Below are positions 9,152 through 19,216 of a stretch of 64,000 nt of DNA, one piece after another; position 1 is the stretch's first letter, and each line of letters opens with the position of its first letter. Location: positions 566,773 to 630,772 of the forward strand of contig JALUXC010000012.1 in assembly GCA_027019165.1 (NCBI GenBank), in the 5' to 3' direction. The position numbers and the translations under genes were made by a program. Under the pieces are notes generated by a model that was not told the DNA's origin, searched no databases, and saw only the letters and a program-made list of their open reading frames with translations. This DNA comes from Pseudophaeobacter sp. (GTDB lineage: Bacteria > Pseudomonadota > Alphaproteobacteria > Rhodobacterales > Rhodobacteraceae).

Positions 9152-9182
9152 GCTCAGCGGGCGCAATTGATGCCCGCCGAGC
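9152..9182. terminator. Hairpin between convergent oxyR and peroxiredoxin genes
   Basis: An 11-bp inverted repeat with one mismatch (GCTCaGCGGGC and GCCCGCcGAGC) around a nine-base loop lies in the 73-bp gap between the two stop codons. It has no T-run on either strand. Its position suggests a shared transcription end or a barrier to antisense read-through. Confidence 0.45.
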
Positions 9183-9201
9183 CGATGTGTGGTGCCAGCA
9201 T

Positions 9202-9750
9202 TCAGGCCGCGACTTCAGACTTTGCCGTTTTCAGGTGGGCCAGCACGGTTTCGGGCGAGGAAACGCCATAGGGGTCCTCGGGGTGGTTGTCAGACAGGCC
9301 GGGCTCTTCGAACCATGCTTCGATCACACCGTTGTTTACGATGGCCGCGTAGCGCCAGCTGCGTGCACCAAAGCCCAAGTTGTCCTTGGCCACCAGCATC
9401 CCCATTTTGCGGGTGAATTCGCCCGAGCCATCGGGGATGACCTGAACGTTTTCAAGGTTTTGTGCCTCGGCCCATTTGTTCATCACAAAGCTGTCGTTGA
9501 CCGACATGCAGTAGATGGCATCGATTCCCTCTGCCTGGAAATCAGCAAAGCCTTTTTCAAAGCCCGGCAGCTGATAAGTCGAGCAGGTCGGGGTAAAGGC
9601 GCCCGGCAAGGAGAACAGGACAACCCGCTTGCCTGCAAAATAGTCGGAGGTGGTCTTGTCTTCCCAGCGGAACGGGTTCGGGCCTTCGATTGACTCATCG
9701 CGCACGCGGGTGTGGAAGGTTACTTCGGGCAGCTTGACGCCAGCTTTCAT
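9202..9750 (-). CDS. Peroxiredoxin, Prx5 type
   Basis: A 182-residue thioredoxin-fold peroxidase that reduces hydrogen peroxide and alkyl hydroperoxides. The motif PGAFTPTCS puts the peroxidatic cysteine at residue 56 and is typical of the Prx5/PMP20 subfamily. The open frame runs back to 9924, but the ATG at 9750 has AAGGAG at the right distance and gives the expected start. It converges with oxyR. An ATTAG-N3-CTAAT palindrome lies 19 bases upstream of the start. I see no fused glutaredoxin domain, so reduction must come from a separate thiol donor. Confidence 0.93.
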   Translation of the reverse strand: MKAGVKLPEVTFHTRVRDESIEGPNPFRWEDKTTSDYFAGKRVVLFSLPGAFTPTCSTYQLPGFEKGFADFQAEGIDAIYCMSVNDSFVMNKWAEAQNLENVQVIPDGSGEFTRKMGMLVAKDNLGFGARSWRYAAIVNNGVIEAWFEEPGLSDNHPEDPYGVSSPETVLAHLKTAKSEVAA

Positions 9751-9768
9751 GACAGTCTCCTTGGAGGA

Positions 9769-9781
9769 ATTAGGTTCTAAT
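9769..9781. promoter_or_regulatory. Palindrome upstream of the peroxiredoxin gene
   Basis: A perfect inverted repeat ATTAG-N3-CTAAT lies between the peroxiredoxin ribosome site and its presumed promoter, which is AT-rich around 9787-9800. With oxyR next door it could be an operator, but the spacing differs from the classic OxyR half-sites, so OxyR binding is only a guess. Confidence 0.3.
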
Positions 9782-9998
9782 CGCTGACTTATTAAACAGG
9801 CGCAAAAGCCGCAATGGAAAATGCGGAATTTGCGGCAGGAAACGCGGCCACGGCGAAAGGCGCCCAAAGTTTCAAATGGAAGGGCAATCTTCACGCATCT
9901 TTGCAATCCATGGACATCGGCCATGCAGAAATGGCCGTGTCATCCTCATGCGCCTGTGCTACATGAGATCGAAACTGTTGCCGCAAGGGAAAATCCCC

Positions 9999-10952
9999 GT
10001 GAGAGACCTGAAAATCCCCGCGCAGCGCCATCCGGAAAAGGCGCATCGCCCCGACAATGCTCAGCCCAAAAAGCCAAGCTGGATTCGCGTCAAGGCGCCC
10101 GGTGGCAAGGGGTATGCGGACACACACAAGATCATGCGGGAAAACAACCTCGTCACGGTCTGTGAGGAAGCCGGTTGTCCGAATGTGGGCGAGTGCTGGA
10201 GCCAGGGGCACGCCACCATGATGATCATGGGGGAGGTTTGCACGCGGGCCTGCACCTTCTGCAATATCGCAACCGGCAAACCGCCAGAGGCGCTGGATGC
10301 CTTTGAGCCAGGCCGCGTGGCCCATGCGGTTGAAAAGCTTGGCCTGAACCATGTGGTGATCACCTCGGTCGATCGCGACGACATCGAGGATGGCGGGGCA
10401 GAGCATTTTGCCCAGACCATTCGCGCCGTGCGCCACCGGAGCCCTAAGACGACCATCGAGATCCTGACCCCGGATTTCATCAAGTGTGGACCGGAAGCGC
10501 TTGAAACAGTTGTCGAAGCCCGCCCGGACGTCTTTAATCACAATCTGGAGACTGTTCCCGGCCTGTACCCCGAGGTGCGCCCCGGCGCGCGGTACTTCCA
10601 TTCGTTGCGGCTTCTGCAACGGGTGAAAGAACTGGACCCGTCCATGTTCACCAAATCCGGCATCATGGTTGGCCTTGGCGAAGATGAACAGGCGGTGCGT
10701 CAGGTCATGGATGACATGCGCGCGGCCGACATCGATTTCCTGACCATCGGCCAGTACTTGCAGCCGACACCCAAACACCATGGAGTCGACCGGTTCGTGA
10801 CCCCGGAAGAGTTCAAATCCTACGAAAAGGCCGCTTACGGCAAAGGCTTCTTGATGGTCTCGGCGACCCCGCTCACACGCTCGTCCTACCACGCGGGGGA
10901 TGATTTCGCCCGGCTGCGCGACGCCCGTAACGCAAAGCTCGGACTTGCATGA
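9999..10952 (+). CDS. lipA: Lipoyl synthase
   Basis: A radical-SAM enzyme that inserts two sulfur atoms into the octanoyl group of lipoyl-dependent proteins. The auxiliary cluster cysteines are C55, C60 and C66 in the pattern CxxxxCxxxxxC, and the radical-SAM cluster is CTRACTFC (C81, C85, C88). The C-terminal [10 protein letters not shown] contains the conserved RSSY-type motif. I chose the GTG at 9999: CAAGGGA stands 8 bases upstream and the protein then has the family's 317-residue length. The frame itself opens at an ATG at 9876. The stop overlaps the next gene by four bases (ATGA). Confidence 0.95.
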   Translation: MRDLKIPAQRHPEKAHRPDNAQPKKPSWIRVKAPGGKGYADTHKIMRENNLVTVCEEAGCPNVGECWSQGHATMMIMGEVCTRACTFCNIATGKPPEALDAFEPGRVAHAVEKLGLNHVVITSVDRDDIEDGGAEHFAQTIRAVRHRSPKTTIEILTPDFIKCGPEALETVVEARPDVFNHNLETVPGLYPEVRPGARYFHSLRLLQRVKELDPSMFTKSGIMVGLGEDEQAVRQVMDDMRAADIDFLTIGQYLQPTPKHHGVDRFVTPEEFKSYEKAAYGKGFLMVSATPLTRSSYHAGDDFARLRDARNAKLGLA

Positions 10953-12112
10953 CCCCAGAACGCCTGGCGCAGCTCACCCGGCTTCGTCGCGACCTTCACA
11001 GGATACCAGAAGTCTCTGGTACTGAAGAAAAAACCGCTACGCGCATTGCCGCCTATCTAGGGGATCGATCGCCCGACACCCTAGTGACCTGCCTAGGAGG
11101 ACACGGCGTTGCGGCCGTGTTCGAGGGTGTCAAAGACGGTCCGACTGTCATGATCCGGTGCGAATTGGATGGCCTTCCCATCCCAGAGCAGTCGGCGGCT
11201 GAGTATCGCTCAATCCATGACGGGCAAGGCCATCTGTGCGGCCATGACGGGCATATGGTCATGGTGGCAGGTTTGGCGGATCATCTGGTTCAACAGCGCC
11301 CTGCGTGTGGACGGGTCGTCCTGCTGTTCCAGCCCGCCGAAGAAACCGGCAAGGGCGCAGCAGCAGTCATTGCAGATCCGCAGTTCCAGTGGATCAAACC
11401 GGACTATTCCTTTGCACTGCACAACTATCCCGGGCTGGCTCGGGGACAAATTGCCATCTGCACTGGGGCTGCAAACTGCGCTTCGCGTGGGGTGCGTCTG
11501 CGGTTCAAGGGCAAGACCTCTCATGCGGCGGCCCCTGAGGATGGGCGCTCTCCGGCCCGGGCCATGACACGGCTCATGTCGTCGCTGGTTGCGCTGGGGC
11601 CGGGGGGAGACATGGGCCCGGACTATGCTTTGGTCACGCTGACCCACGCCTGGCTGGGAGAGGCCACCTTTGGGATCGCCCCGGGTGAGGCTGAAATCTG
11701 GCTGACCCTGCGCACTGTTACGGATGAGCGGATGTCGGATTTGATCGCGGATGTGACCGACGAAGCGCGCCGAGCTTGCAAGGATGAGAGACTGGAGTAT
11801 TCGGTTTCCTTTGATGATGTTTTTGACGCGTGCACAAACCATCCAGAGGCTGCAGAAGTCCTCATAAATAGTGCAGGATCAATGGGATATCATCCGGAGA
11901 TCTGGGCCATTCCGCAGCCTTGGTCAGAGGATTTCGGTCAGTTCTCCAAGGTCTCGAAAACGGCGATGTTCTGGCTCGGCGCCGGAGAGGACATGCCGCA
12001 ACTCCACAATCCCGACTATGATTTCCCGGATGAAATCATTCCCGTAGGCGTTGCGGTTTTTACAGGTGCTATTGACGCAATCCTGAACAAGCCCCGAAGC
12101 GGTAACCGCTAG
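10949..12112 (+). CDS. M20-family amidohydrolase
   Basis: A 387-residue metallopeptidase-fold hydrolase of the M20D/amidohydrolase type, which cleaves N-acyl amino acids or related amides. Visible metal and catalytic sites are D74 in CELDGLP, CGHDGH at 97-102, and the glutamate pair in QPAEETG at 131-132; a dimerisation segment with [14 protein letters not shown] follows. The start codon overlaps the lipA stop, so it is translationally coupled to lipA, which is not a pairing I know from elsewhere. The natural substrate cannot be inferred. It converges with hpt with only 3 bp between the stops. Confidence 0.9.
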   Translation: MTPERLAQLTRLRRDLHRIPEVSGTEEKTATRIAAYLGDRSPDTLVTCLGGHGVAAVFEGVKDGPTVMIRCELDGLPIPEQSAAEYRSIHDGQGHLCGHDGHMVMVAGLADHLVQQRPACGRVVLLFQPAEETGKGAAAVIADPQFQWIKPDYSFALHNYPGLARGQIAICTGAANCASRGVRLRFKGKTSHAAAPEDGRSPARAMTRLMSSLVALGPGGDMGPDYALVTLTHAWLGEATFGIAPGEAEIWLTLRTVTDERMSDLIADVTDEARRACKDERLEYSVSFDDVFDACTNHPEAAEVLINSAGSMGYHPEIWAIPQPWSEDFGQFSKVSKTAMFWLGAGEDMPQLHNPDYDFPDEIIPVGVAVFTGAIDAILNKPRSGNR

Positions 12113-12115
12113 CGA

Positions 12116-12661
12116 TCAGCCTTCGTCGACGAAACGGACCTTGCCGATATGTGGCAGATTGCGGTTTCGCTGGGCAAAATCAATGCCGTAGCCGACGACA
12201 AATTCATCAGGGATCTCAAAGCCAATCCAGTCAGACCTGAAATCGACTTCGCGGCGCGATGGTTTGTCGAGCAATGCAATGGATTTGAGCCGTGCGGGTT
12301 TGCGGCTTTTGAGGAGTTTGATCACGTGATTGAGCGTGTGGCCGGTGTCAACGATGTCCTCCACCACCAGCACGTCGCGCCCTTCAATAGCGCCGCGCAA
12401 GTCTTTGAGAATACGCACTTCTCGGCTGCTTTCCATGGCGTCACCATAAGAGGAGGCCTCAAGGAAATCCACCTCGATCGGCAGATCCAACTCGCGCACA
12501 AGATCGGCGATGAATACGAAACTGCCGCGCAAAAGGCCCACAACCACCAGCTTGTCGGTGTCTCCAAACTCCGATTGGATTTCCCCGCAAAGCTCTTCAA
12601 TGCGTGCGGCGATGGCCTTGGCTGAAATCATCACATCGATGACATATGGACGCTGTGACAT
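12116..12661 (-). CDS. hpt: Hypoxanthine phosphoribosyltransferase
   Basis: A 181-residue type I phosphoribosyltransferase for purine salvage, joining hypoxanthine (or guanine) to PRPP to give IMP or GMP. The PRPP-binding signature [14 protein letters not shown] is at about residues 97-110, and the loop [12 protein letters not shown] at 39-50 is also typical. It starts 75 bp from the divergent RatA-type gene and ends next to the M20 gene. Its purine role complements guaA in the same window, though they are not linked in one operon. Confidence 0.93.
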   Translation of the reverse strand: MSQRPYVIDVMISAKAIAARIEELCGEIQSEFGDTDKLVVVGLLRGSFVFIADLVRELDLPIEVDFLEASSYGDAMESSREVRILKDLRGAIEGRDVLVVEDIVDTGHTLNHVIKLLKSRKPARLKSIALLDKPSRREVDFRSDWIGFEIPDEFVVGYGIDFAQRNRNLPHIGKVRFVDEG

Positions 12662-12736
12662 GGCTGCCCCCTTGAATTTCCCGCGCGTTCATAGGACATG
12701 ACGCGGCACGATCAAAGCAGGAATATTGCCACAGCC

Positions 12737-13183
12737 ATGCCTACCCACTCGGAAAACCGCCAGATGCCCTATACGGCTCAGCAGATGTACGACCTGGTCG
12801 CGGATGTGGCGCAATATCCAAAATTCCTGCCCTGGTGCGCCGCGGCGCGCATCCGCAGCCGAACCCCGCAAGGCGCAGCCGAGGTGATGGAGGCGGATCT
12901 GGTGATCTCCTTCAAGGTGTTCCGCGAGCGTTTCGGGAGCCGGGTGACGCTGTTTCCGGGCGAGCTAAAACTCGACACCGAATACCTGGATGGTCCGTTC
13001 CGCTACATGAAATCCAACTGGGCCTTTGCAGATCGCCCCGATGGCGGCTGCGATGTGACTTTCTTTGTCGATTTCGAGTTCAAGAACGCAGTGCTTCAGG
13101 GCATTATCGGCGTGGTATTCAACGAAGCGATGCAGCGCATTGTGCGTGCATTCGAAAAACGCGCGGCTGAGCTTTACGGATAA
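12737..13183 (+). CDS. RatA/COQ10-type START-domain protein
   Basis: A 148-residue START-like (SRPBCC) protein. The block MYDLVADVAQYPKFLPWC and the closing FNEAMQRIVRAFEKRAAELYG match the COQ10/RatA family, which bind a hydrophobic ligand and are needed for normal ubiquinone function; the E. coli relative RatA has also been described as an inhibitor of 70S ribosome assembly. The frame opens at 12698, but the ATG at 12737 gives the family N-terminus. The ribosome site is weak under either choice. It is divergent from hpt. Confidence 0.85.
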   Translation: MPTHSENRQMPYTAQQMYDLVADVAQYPKFLPWCAAARIRSRTPQGAAEVMEADLVISFKVFRERFGSRVTLFPGELKLDTEYLDGPFRYMKSNWAFADRPDGGCDVTFFVDFEFKNAVLQGIIGVVFNEAMQRIVRAFEKRAAELYG

Positions 13184-13207
13184 GTCTTCCGCGTGACGGG
13201 AGGGGAC

Positions 13208-14503
13208 ATGACCGACGGGTTCACCAAAGACTTGGCCGCTTTTGCCTGCGGGTCGATCAACCCCAGTTTGCTTGCCACTGAGATCACACGGCTTTCTGCT
13301 CTGGACTGGCTGGCCTGTGGGCGCGCGGGGTCATCGGAGCCTGTCGCGGCGATCATGCATTCCCTGGCGGATAGCGAGGATGGCGCACCGCAGGCAACTC
13401 TGTTTGGCGCGACGGCAGCGCCAGCGCGTATGGCCGCTTTGGTGAATGGAACCATCGGCCATGCCCTGGATTACGACGACACCCATTTTGCCCATATCGG
13501 CCATCCATCGGTTGCGGTGTTTCCTGCGGCCTTTGCCATTGCCGAATGGAAAAACAAAGACCTGCAAGACTGTCTTGAAGCGGCCTTAATCGGGATGGAG
13601 CTGTCCATTCGGCTGGGCCTTTGGCTTGGGCGATCTCACTATCAGGTCGGATTTCACCAGACGGCAACAGCCGGTGCCTTTGGAGCGGCTGCCGCAGCGG
13701 GACGTCTTTTGGGGTTAACGCAGGCCCAGTTGGCCGGGGCGTTTGGTCTGGCCGCCACTCGTGCGTCAGGCCTCAAGGCGCAGTTTGGCACCATGGGAAA
13801 GCCCTACAACGCCGGGATTGCGGCCGCGGCAGGGGTAGAGGCAGCGCAGCTTGTTGTGGCGGGGTTTGAGGCCAATCCGACCGCTCTGGAGGGCGCTTTC
13901 GGGTTTGGATCCACCCATCACGGTGAGGGGAATGTACACCAAATGCTCGAAGGTCTCGGGGAGCACTGGCATTTCGAAACCGTCAGTCACAAGTTTCACG
14001 CTTGCTGCCACGGGCTTCATGCTGCGCTGGAAGCGGCGCAGGCGTTGGACTTGGCCGCGCCTGAGATTGCCCGGCTTGAGGTGAAGACCCATCCGCGCTG
14101 GATGTCCGTCTGCAACCAACCCGAACCGGACACCGGCCTTGGAGCCAAATTTTCCTACAAGACAGTGCTTGCCATGCAGGTGCTTGGCATCGATACCGCG
14201 CGGCTTCAGAGCTACAGCGACGCGGTCTGCGCCGACCCCCGGTTGGTTGATTTGCGTTCCCGGATCGAAGTGACCGCAGATGACAGCCTGAGAGAGACAC
14301 AGGCGGTTTTGGTCGTGGTGAAAAAAGACGGGGATCGACGCGAGGCCAGCCACGACCTGCAACAGCCCGCCAGCCTGGAAATGCGCACACAGCGGGTGCG
14401 TGCCAAGTCGGCTTCGCTGATCGGGCATGAGGCAGCGGATAAGGCCTGGGCAATCCTGGGGCAGGGTGGCTCTGTGGCTGCTTTCACGGCTCTCTTTGCG
14501 TGA
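13208..14503 (+). CDS. MmgE/PrpD-family protein
   Basis: A 431-residue protein of the MmgE/PrpD fold, which includes 2-methylcitrate dehydratase and other dehydratases or isomerases. GHALDYDDTHFAHIGHPS near residue 80 is the family's signature, and LKAQFGTMGKPYNAG and KFHACCHGLHAAL are further family blocks. No methylcitrate genes (prpBC) are nearby, so the substrate is unlikely to be assigned by context. The ATG at 13208 is preceded by GGGAGGGG; the open frame begins 15 bases earlier with GTG. A strong hairpin at 14509-14538 follows the stop. Confidence 0.88.
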   Translation: MTDGFTKDLAAFACGSINPSLLATEITRLSALDWLACGRAGSSEPVAAIMHSLADSEDGAPQATLFGATAAPARMAALVNGTIGHALDYDDTHFAHIGHPSVAVFPAAFAIAEWKNKDLQDCLEAALIGMELSIRLGLWLGRSHYQVGFHQTATAGAFGAAAAAGRLLGLTQAQLAGAFGLAATRASGLKAQFGTMGKPYNAGIAAAAGVEAAQLVVAGFEANPTALEGAFGFGSTHHGEGNVHQMLEGLGEHWHFETVSHKFHACCHGLHAALEAAQALDLAAPEIARLEVKTHPRWMSVCNQPEPDTGLGAKFSYKTVLAMQVLGIDTARLQSYSDAVCADPRLVDLRSRIEVTADDSLRETQAVLVVVKKDGDRREASHDLQQPASLEMRTQRVRAKSASLIGHEAADKAWAILGQGGSVAAFTALFA

Positions 14504-14508
14504 ATGAA

Positions 14509-14538
14509 AAGGCAGGCCCGCTTTCGAGGGCCTGCCTT
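14509..14538. terminator. Bidirectional terminator between MmgE/PrpD and amtB genes
   Basis: An 11-bp perfect stem (AAGGCAGGCCC and GGGCCTGCCTT) with an eight-base loop separates the convergent genes. It has A residues on one side and T residues on the other, so it can end transcripts from both directions. Confidence 0.8.
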
Positions 14539-14576
14539 TGGGTGTGTGCGATCGGCTTTGCTGCCGGAAGGTGAGC

Positions 14577-15758
14577 TTAGCTGGACAGATCGTAGGCGCG
14601 CTCACCATGGGCGGAGATATCCAGCCCGTTGGTTTCGCTTTCCGCATCCACCCGCAGGGTGGTGACGGCGGCAACCACTTTGACAAGAACGATCGTCACC
14701 ACAGCCGTAAAGACACCGACGATAGCCAGGCCGCCCAGCTGCGCCGCCCAGGTGCCCGCGCCGAACACTGCGATCATGATCGTGCCAAAGATGCCACCAA
14801 CGCCGTGCACGGCAAAGACATCCAGCGTATCGTCGATTTTCAGCACATTGCGTACCAGGTTCACCGCTTCCTGGCACAGGACCCCGGCCACCGCGCCGAT
14901 GATCAGAGCTTCGACCGGGCCGACAAAACCGCTGGCCGGTGTGATGGACGCCAGACCCGCAATGGTGCCGGTGACGAGGCCCACGACCGAGGCCTTGCCG
15001 TATTTGATCTTTTCCCACAGCGCCCAGGTGAGCGATGCGGTTGCGGCAGAGATATGGGTAACGGTCAGCGCCATGGCCGCGCCGCCATCTGCGGCCAGTT
15101 GCGATCCGCCATTAAAACCGAACCAGCCGACCCAAAGCATGGCTGCGCCGATCACAACGTAACCTGGGTTGTGCGGCGGAGTGGTGCGGTTCTTACGCGG
15201 GCCCAGAACAACGGCAATGATGATCGCTGCCAGACCCGCGGTTTCATGGACCACGATGCCACCGGCGAAATCGCGCACGCCGGTCTCGCCAAAGATACCG
15301 CCATCCGCCAGCATGCCGCCGCCCCAGATCCAATGGACCACCGGCGCGTAGCACAAGAGCATCCACAGGGCAGAAAACGTGAGCACAAAGCCAAAGCCAA
15401 CGCGCTCCACATAGGCGCCGACGATCAGCGCTGGCGTGATGATGGCAAAGGTCATCTGAAAGGCAAAGAACAGAACCTCGGGCAGGGTGCCCGCCAGACT
15501 GTCTGCGTCAACGCCGCTCAGGAACATCTTGTCCAAGCCGCCCCAATACCCGCTGGTTCCGCCGCCAAAGGCAATGGAATAGCCGAAAGCGAGCCACAGA
15601 ACGCTCATCAAGCAGGCAATTGCATAGCAATGCATAAATACACTGAGTACATTTCGGGCGCGAACCAGCCCGCCATAGAACAATGCGAGACCCGGAAGCG
15701 TCATAAAGAGCACCAAGGCCGTCGCCACAATGATCCAAGCCGTATCAGCTCCGTTCAT
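14577..15758 (-). CDS. amtB: Ammonium transporter
   Basis: A 393-residue polytopic inner-membrane protein of the Amt/Rh family, importing ammonium. The twin pore histidines are present: H171 in DFAGGIVVHETAG and H318 in FAVHGVGGIFG. The frame runs back to 15860, but the ATG at 15758 follows GGAGGG and gives the proper N-terminus without a cleavable signal. Unlike in many proteobacteria, no glnK (PII) gene sits next to it. I looked for a sigma-54 (GG/GC) promoter upstream and did not find a good one, in keeping with the NtrC type in this window. Confidence 0.95.
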   Translation of the reverse strand: MNGADTAWIIVATALVLFMTLPGLALFYGGLVRARNVLSVFMHCYAIACLMSVLWLAFGYSIAFGGGTSGYWGGLDKMFLSGVDADSLAGTLPEVLFFAFQMTFAIITPALIVGAYVERVGFGFVLTFSALWMLLCYAPVVHWIWGGGMLADGGIFGETGVRDFAGGIVVHETAGLAAIIIAVVLGPRKNRTTPPHNPGYVVIGAAMLWVGWFGFNGGSQLAADGGAAMALTVTHISAATASLTWALWEKIKYGKASVVGLVTGTIAGLASITPASGFVGPVEALIIGAVAGVLCQEAVNLVRNVLKIDDTLDVFAVHGVGGIFGTIMIAVFGAGTWAAQLGGLAIVGVFTAVVTIVLVKVVAAVTTLRVDAESETNGLDISAHGERAYDLSS

Positions 15759-15905
15759 TTGCGATCCCTCCATCCTGATTTTATGGTTGGAGGCGGTCAA
15801 ATCCGATGAATGGTCAAAAAAGAAGCGACATGTGGGGGTTGAGTGCCAAAAAAACATCAAAACACGAACCGCACAAAAAACAGGCGAAATGGAACCTCCT
15901 TCGCT

Positions 15906-16394
15906 CTATTTTTGACCTGAATTGAAAATGTAATTCTGGAGCAAAGACAGCGCCCGATCTCTGCTGGCGGCGCGGACTTCGCGCCGACCCAGAGCGCCAA
16001 ACTCGATTGTTTCAACATGCGTTTCGGCATCGCGTGCTGCAAGAGCAAAGCAAACGCGCCCTTCCGGCTTGAACTCTGACCCACCGGGACCGGCGATGCC
16101 GGTAATGGACACGGCGAGGGAGACCCCCGCGCGCGCCAGTGCGCCTTCGGCCATTTCGACAGCGACCTCTTCGCTCACTGCACCAACGCGCTCCAATGTC
16201 GTATCATTTACGCCGAGCATCTCAATTTTGGCGTCATTTGAGTAGGTGACAAACCCCCGGTCCAGAACAGCAGAGGACCCCGGGACATCGGTCAGTGCAG
16301 CAGCGACCATGCCTCCGGTACAGCTTTCGGCGGTCGCGATGGTGAGGCCTTTTTGCGTGGCCAGATGTATCAGCTCGTTCACATCAATGCTCAT
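15906..16394 (-). CDS. pncC: CinA C-terminal-type nicotinamide-nucleotide amidase
   Basis: A 162-residue protein equal to the stand-alone C-terminal domain of CinA, an amidohydrolase that deamidates nicotinamide mononucleotide in NAD recycling. ATAESCTGGMVAAALTD near residue 20 and the later SITGIAGPGGS block are diagnostic. Its ATG overlaps the pgpA stop by four bases, so it is the last gene of an ispDF-pgpA-pncC operon on the minus strand, an order I know from Rhodobacteraceae. Confidence 0.9.
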   Translation of the reverse strand: MSIDVNELIHLATQKGLTIATAESCTGGMVAAALTDVPGSSAVLDRGFVTYSNDAKIEMLGVNDTTLERVGAVSEEVAVEMAEGALARAGVSLAVSITGIAGPGGSEFKPEGRVCFALAARDAETHVETIEFGALGRREVRAASRDRALSLLQNYIFNSGQK

Positions 16395-16888
16395 AGGCCC
16401 AGAACTCCATGCGCCAACCCTGCCAGAAGGCCGACGCCAATCGCAGCCAGACAGCCGGCAATCACGTCATCCATCATCACGCCGAATGGTCCCTTTTTCC
16501 GGTCAGCCCAACCCACCGGGCCGGGTTTCAGAATGTCAAACAACCGAAAGAGGACGAAGGCAGAGATCCAGCCAGGCCAAAGCGCTGTGATATCAATGCC
16601 ATGAGACCAGGCCGGATAGGATATGGCCCAAAGGGCCAGAAATTGACCGGCGACCTCGTCCATCACAAATTCGGAGGGGTCAAGATCCTCCTGCCCGCGC
16701 GTCATTTCGCCTGCTGCCCACATCCCGGCAAGAGTGCAGACCAAGGTGGCCGCGGCCAGCAGTGGAAAGCCGCCCAATTGGTGCAGGCCATAAGCAAGAG
16801 GCAAAGCGGAGAGGGATCCCCAGGTGCCTGGGGCAGGCCGCAGGTATCCGACTCCCAGAACCGTTCCGATGGCAGTTGCGATCTTCAT
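16391..16888 (-). CDS. pgpA: Phosphatidylglycerophosphatase A
   Basis: A 165-residue inner-membrane phosphatase that dephosphorylates phosphatidylglycerol phosphate in phospholipid synthesis. The acidic motifs [13 protein letters not shown] and [14 protein letters not shown], and about four hydrophobic segments, match PgpA. The gene overlaps both neighbours by four bases (ispDF before, pncC after), so translation of all three is likely coupled. Confidence 0.92.
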   Translation of the reverse strand: MKIATAIGTVLGVGYLRPAPGTWGSLSALPLAYGLHQLGGFPLLAAATLVCTLAGMWAAGEMTRGQEDLDPSEFVMDEVAGQFLALWAISYPAWSHGIDITALWPGWISAFVLFRLFDILKPGPVGWADRKKGPFGVMMDDVIAGCLAAIGVGLLAGLAHGVLGL

Positions 16889-18048
16889 GGTTTCACCAGC
16901 GCGGCCGTCGCAATGGCCGCGATCCCTTCGCCGCGCCCGGTAAAGCCGAGCCGTTCAGATGTGGTTGCCTTGATCGAAACGCGATTTGCATCCACGCCAA
17001 GAATGCGTGCAATCTCGGCCTGCATCTTTGCGGAATGCGGGGTGATCTTCGGATATTCACAGACCAGGGTGCAATCGACGTTGGAAATGGAGTACCCCTT
17101 GCTTCGGACAAGATCGGCCGCGTGTTTCAAAAAGATCTCGCTGGCCGCGCCCTTCCACTGCGGATCAGACGGGGGGAAATGCCGACCAATGTCTCCCTCT
17201 GCCAAGCCTCCATAAAGAGCATCGGTGATTGCATGCATCCCTACATCAGCATCGGAATGGCCCTGTAGGCCCTTCCCGTGGGGAATCTCGATGCCACAGA
17301 GAACCACGTGATCGCCTTCTCCAAAGCGGTGCACGTCGTATCCATTGCCTAGCCTGATATCCATGGGGTCGCCTTTGTCTCTGTTTGCCTCCCGGGTGTT
17401 CAGAATTGCCTCAGCGCGGGCAAAATCCTGGGGGACGGTTATTTTGATGTTTTCTGCAGCCCCCGGCACGATTCTGACTTCCAGGCCTGCATGGCGGGCG
17501 ACCTCTACATCATCTGCGGCTTGGCCCGGATGGGCAAGGTGGGCCGCAAGAATTGCATCATACCGAAACCCCTGTGGGGTCTGCGCTGCAAATAGTCCGC
17601 TTCGGTCTTGTGTTCCCGACACCATCCCATTCTGGCCGGTCCAAAGGGCGTCGGTTACCGCCAAGGCGGGCGCTGCCGCCTCGGCGACGTCCAGTGACTG
17701 TTCGATGGCGTGGATCAGATCCTGGCTGACGCAGGGGCGCGCAGCATCATGTATCAAGACGCGGGTGATCCCCTGACCCTTGAGAGCTTCCAGGCCGTTC
17801 AGGACCGAGGCTGCGCGGGTGTCTCCGCCTGCTGACAGAACGATATCCTTTTCGCCCGCGAATTCGGACCATATTTCGGTGTCACCGGGAGACAAGACCA
17901 GCGAAATCGTGCCGATTCCCGCACTCCGAAAAGCCTCAAGCGTCCAATCAATTACCCGGCGCCCCTTGAGCGGGCGCCACTGCTTGGGTAAGCCGCCCCC
18001 GGCTCGGGTTCCACGTCCGGCGGCTACGATCAATGCGGCGGTGCTCAT
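16885..18048 (-). CDS. ispDF: Bifunctional IspD-IspF isoprenoid enzyme
   Basis: A 387-residue fusion of two enzymes of the non-mevalonate isoprenoid pathway. Residues 1 to about 225 are IspD (MEP cytidylyltransferase) with the nucleotide loop [15 protein letters not shown]. IspF (MEcPP synthase) begins near residue 229 with [14 protein letters not shown] and keeps its zinc-site Asp and His (D-x-H) and the GHSDADVG block. The fusion is normal in alphaproteobacteria. The ATG at 18048 follows AAAGGACC; the frame itself opens 42 bases earlier. Divergent from dusB across 181 bp. Confidence 0.96.
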   Translation of the reverse strand: MSTAALIVAAGRGTRAGGGLPKQWRPLKGRRVIDWTLEAFRSAGIGTISLVLSPGDTEIWSEFAGEKDIVLSAGGDTRAASVLNGLEALKGQGITRVLIHDAARPCVSQDLIHAIEQSLDVAEAAAPALAVTDALWTGQNGMVSGTQDRSGLFAAQTPQGFRYDAILAAHLAHPGQAADDVEVARHAGLEVRIVPGAAENIKITVPQDFARAEAILNTREANRDKGDPMDIRLGNGYDVHRFGEGDHVVLCGIEIPHGKGLQGHSDADVGMHAITDALYGGLAEGDIGRHFPPSDPQWKGAASEIFLKHAADLVRSKGYSISNVDCTLVCEYPKITPHSAKMQAEIARILGVDANRVSIKATTSERLGFTGRGEGIAAIATAALVKP

Positions 18049-18229
18049 TGGTGGTCCTTTGATTGCTTTTTGTGTGTTTATGACCAGCACAAACCAGAGG
18101 CAATCACCCAGGCGGGTGCGATTAAAAAATGGGCGACATTGCTGGAATTGCGGATTCTAAATGGCCATTTGAATTTCCAATACCCCTGCGATCGGTTAGA
18201 AAAGTCTCAAACGCACAAGGATTAGGCAG

Positions 18230-19216
18230 TTGCCCTTCACTCTCGGATCCACATCCATGGCCCCGCCCATCGCACTGGCGCCCATGGCCGGCATAACAGA
18301 CCGGCCTTTCAGGGATCTTGTGCGGTCATTCGGTGTGGGTCTCATGGTCAGTGAAATGGTGGCCAGTCAGGAAATGGTGCAGGCCAAGCCGGGTGTAAGG
18401 GAGCGCGCCGAACTGAGCGCCGATGTGGAAAACACGGCTGTTCAGCTTGCTGGGCGTGAGGCCCATTGGATGGCTGAGGCGGCCCGGCAGGTTGCGGATC
18501 GTGGTGCCCGCGTGATCGACATCAACATGGGATGCCCGGCCAAAAAGGTGACCAATGGCTATTCCGGTTCAGCCTTGCTCAAAACCCCCGACCATGCGCT
18601 GTCCCTGATTGAGGCGGTTGTGGAGGCGGTGGATGTGCCGGTCACTTTGAAAACGCGGCTGGGCTGGGACGACGCATCCCTCAACGCTGCCGATGTTGCG
18701 CGCCGCGCCGAGGAGGCGGGCATTCAGATGGTGACGATTCACGGGCGCACACGCTGTCAGTTTTACAAAGGTTCGGCAGATTGGGCCGCTATCCAGAACG
18801 TTAAGAACGCCGTTGACATCCCGGTGCTGGCCAATGGTGACATCATCGACATCAAAAGCGCGCAGGCTGCGCTTGCCCAATCGGGCGCGGATGGTGTGAT
18901 GGTCGGACGCGGTGCACAGGGGCGGCCTTGGGTTCTGGCCGAAATTGCACATGGCATATGGCAGACAAAGGCGCCGCGGGTCCCAAAGGGAAGCGCGTTG
19001 ATCGACATGGTTTCAGGGCATTACGAGGCGATGCTAAGTTTCTATGGTCCGGAACTCGGGATCCGGGTCGCTCGCAAGCATCTGGGCTGGTACATGGATG
19101 AGGTCGGAACGGGACCCGCTCTGCGCCGCTCGGTGTTGACAGAAAGAGACCCTCGAAAGGTGCTTCAGCTTCTTCGGGTCGCTCTGGATGAGCGTAGTCA
19201 GGAGGCGGCGGCATGA
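18230..19216 (+). CDS. dusB: tRNA-dihydrouridine synthase B
   Basis: A 328-residue flavoenzyme that reduces specific uridines in the tRNA D-loop. [15 protein letters not shown] at the start and [10 protein letters not shown] with the catalytic Cys102 are family marks. I use the TTG at 18230: AAGGA lies 8 bases before it, and the resulting N-terminus matches the family length, whereas the next ATG (18257) would remove part of the first strand. It is the first gene of the ntr operon, as in Rhodobacter, and overlaps ntrB by four bases. Confidence 0.93.
   Translation: MPFTLGSTSMAPPIALAPMAGITDRPFRDLVRSFGVGLMVSEMVASQEMVQAKPGVRERAELSADVENTAVQLAGREAHWMAEAARQVADRGARVIDINMGCPAKKVTNGYSGSALLKTPDHALSLIEAVVEAVDVPVTLKTRLGWDDASLNAADVARRAEEAGIQMVTIHGRTRCQFYKGSADWAAIQNVKNAVDIPVLANGDIIDIKSAQAALAQSGADGVMVGRGAQGRPWVLAEIAHGIWQTKAPRVPKGSALIDMVSGHYEAMLSFYGPELGIRVARKHLGWYMDEVGTGPALRRSVLTERDPRKVLQLLRVALDERSQEAAA

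Noticed and set aside
14538-15809. 423-codon plus-strand frame opposite amtB
   Set aside because: Shadow of amtB with low-complexity, His-rich composition and no family features.
15759-15905. Sigma-54 promoter before amtB
   Set aside because: The TGGCAC-like element lacks the GC at the correct distance.
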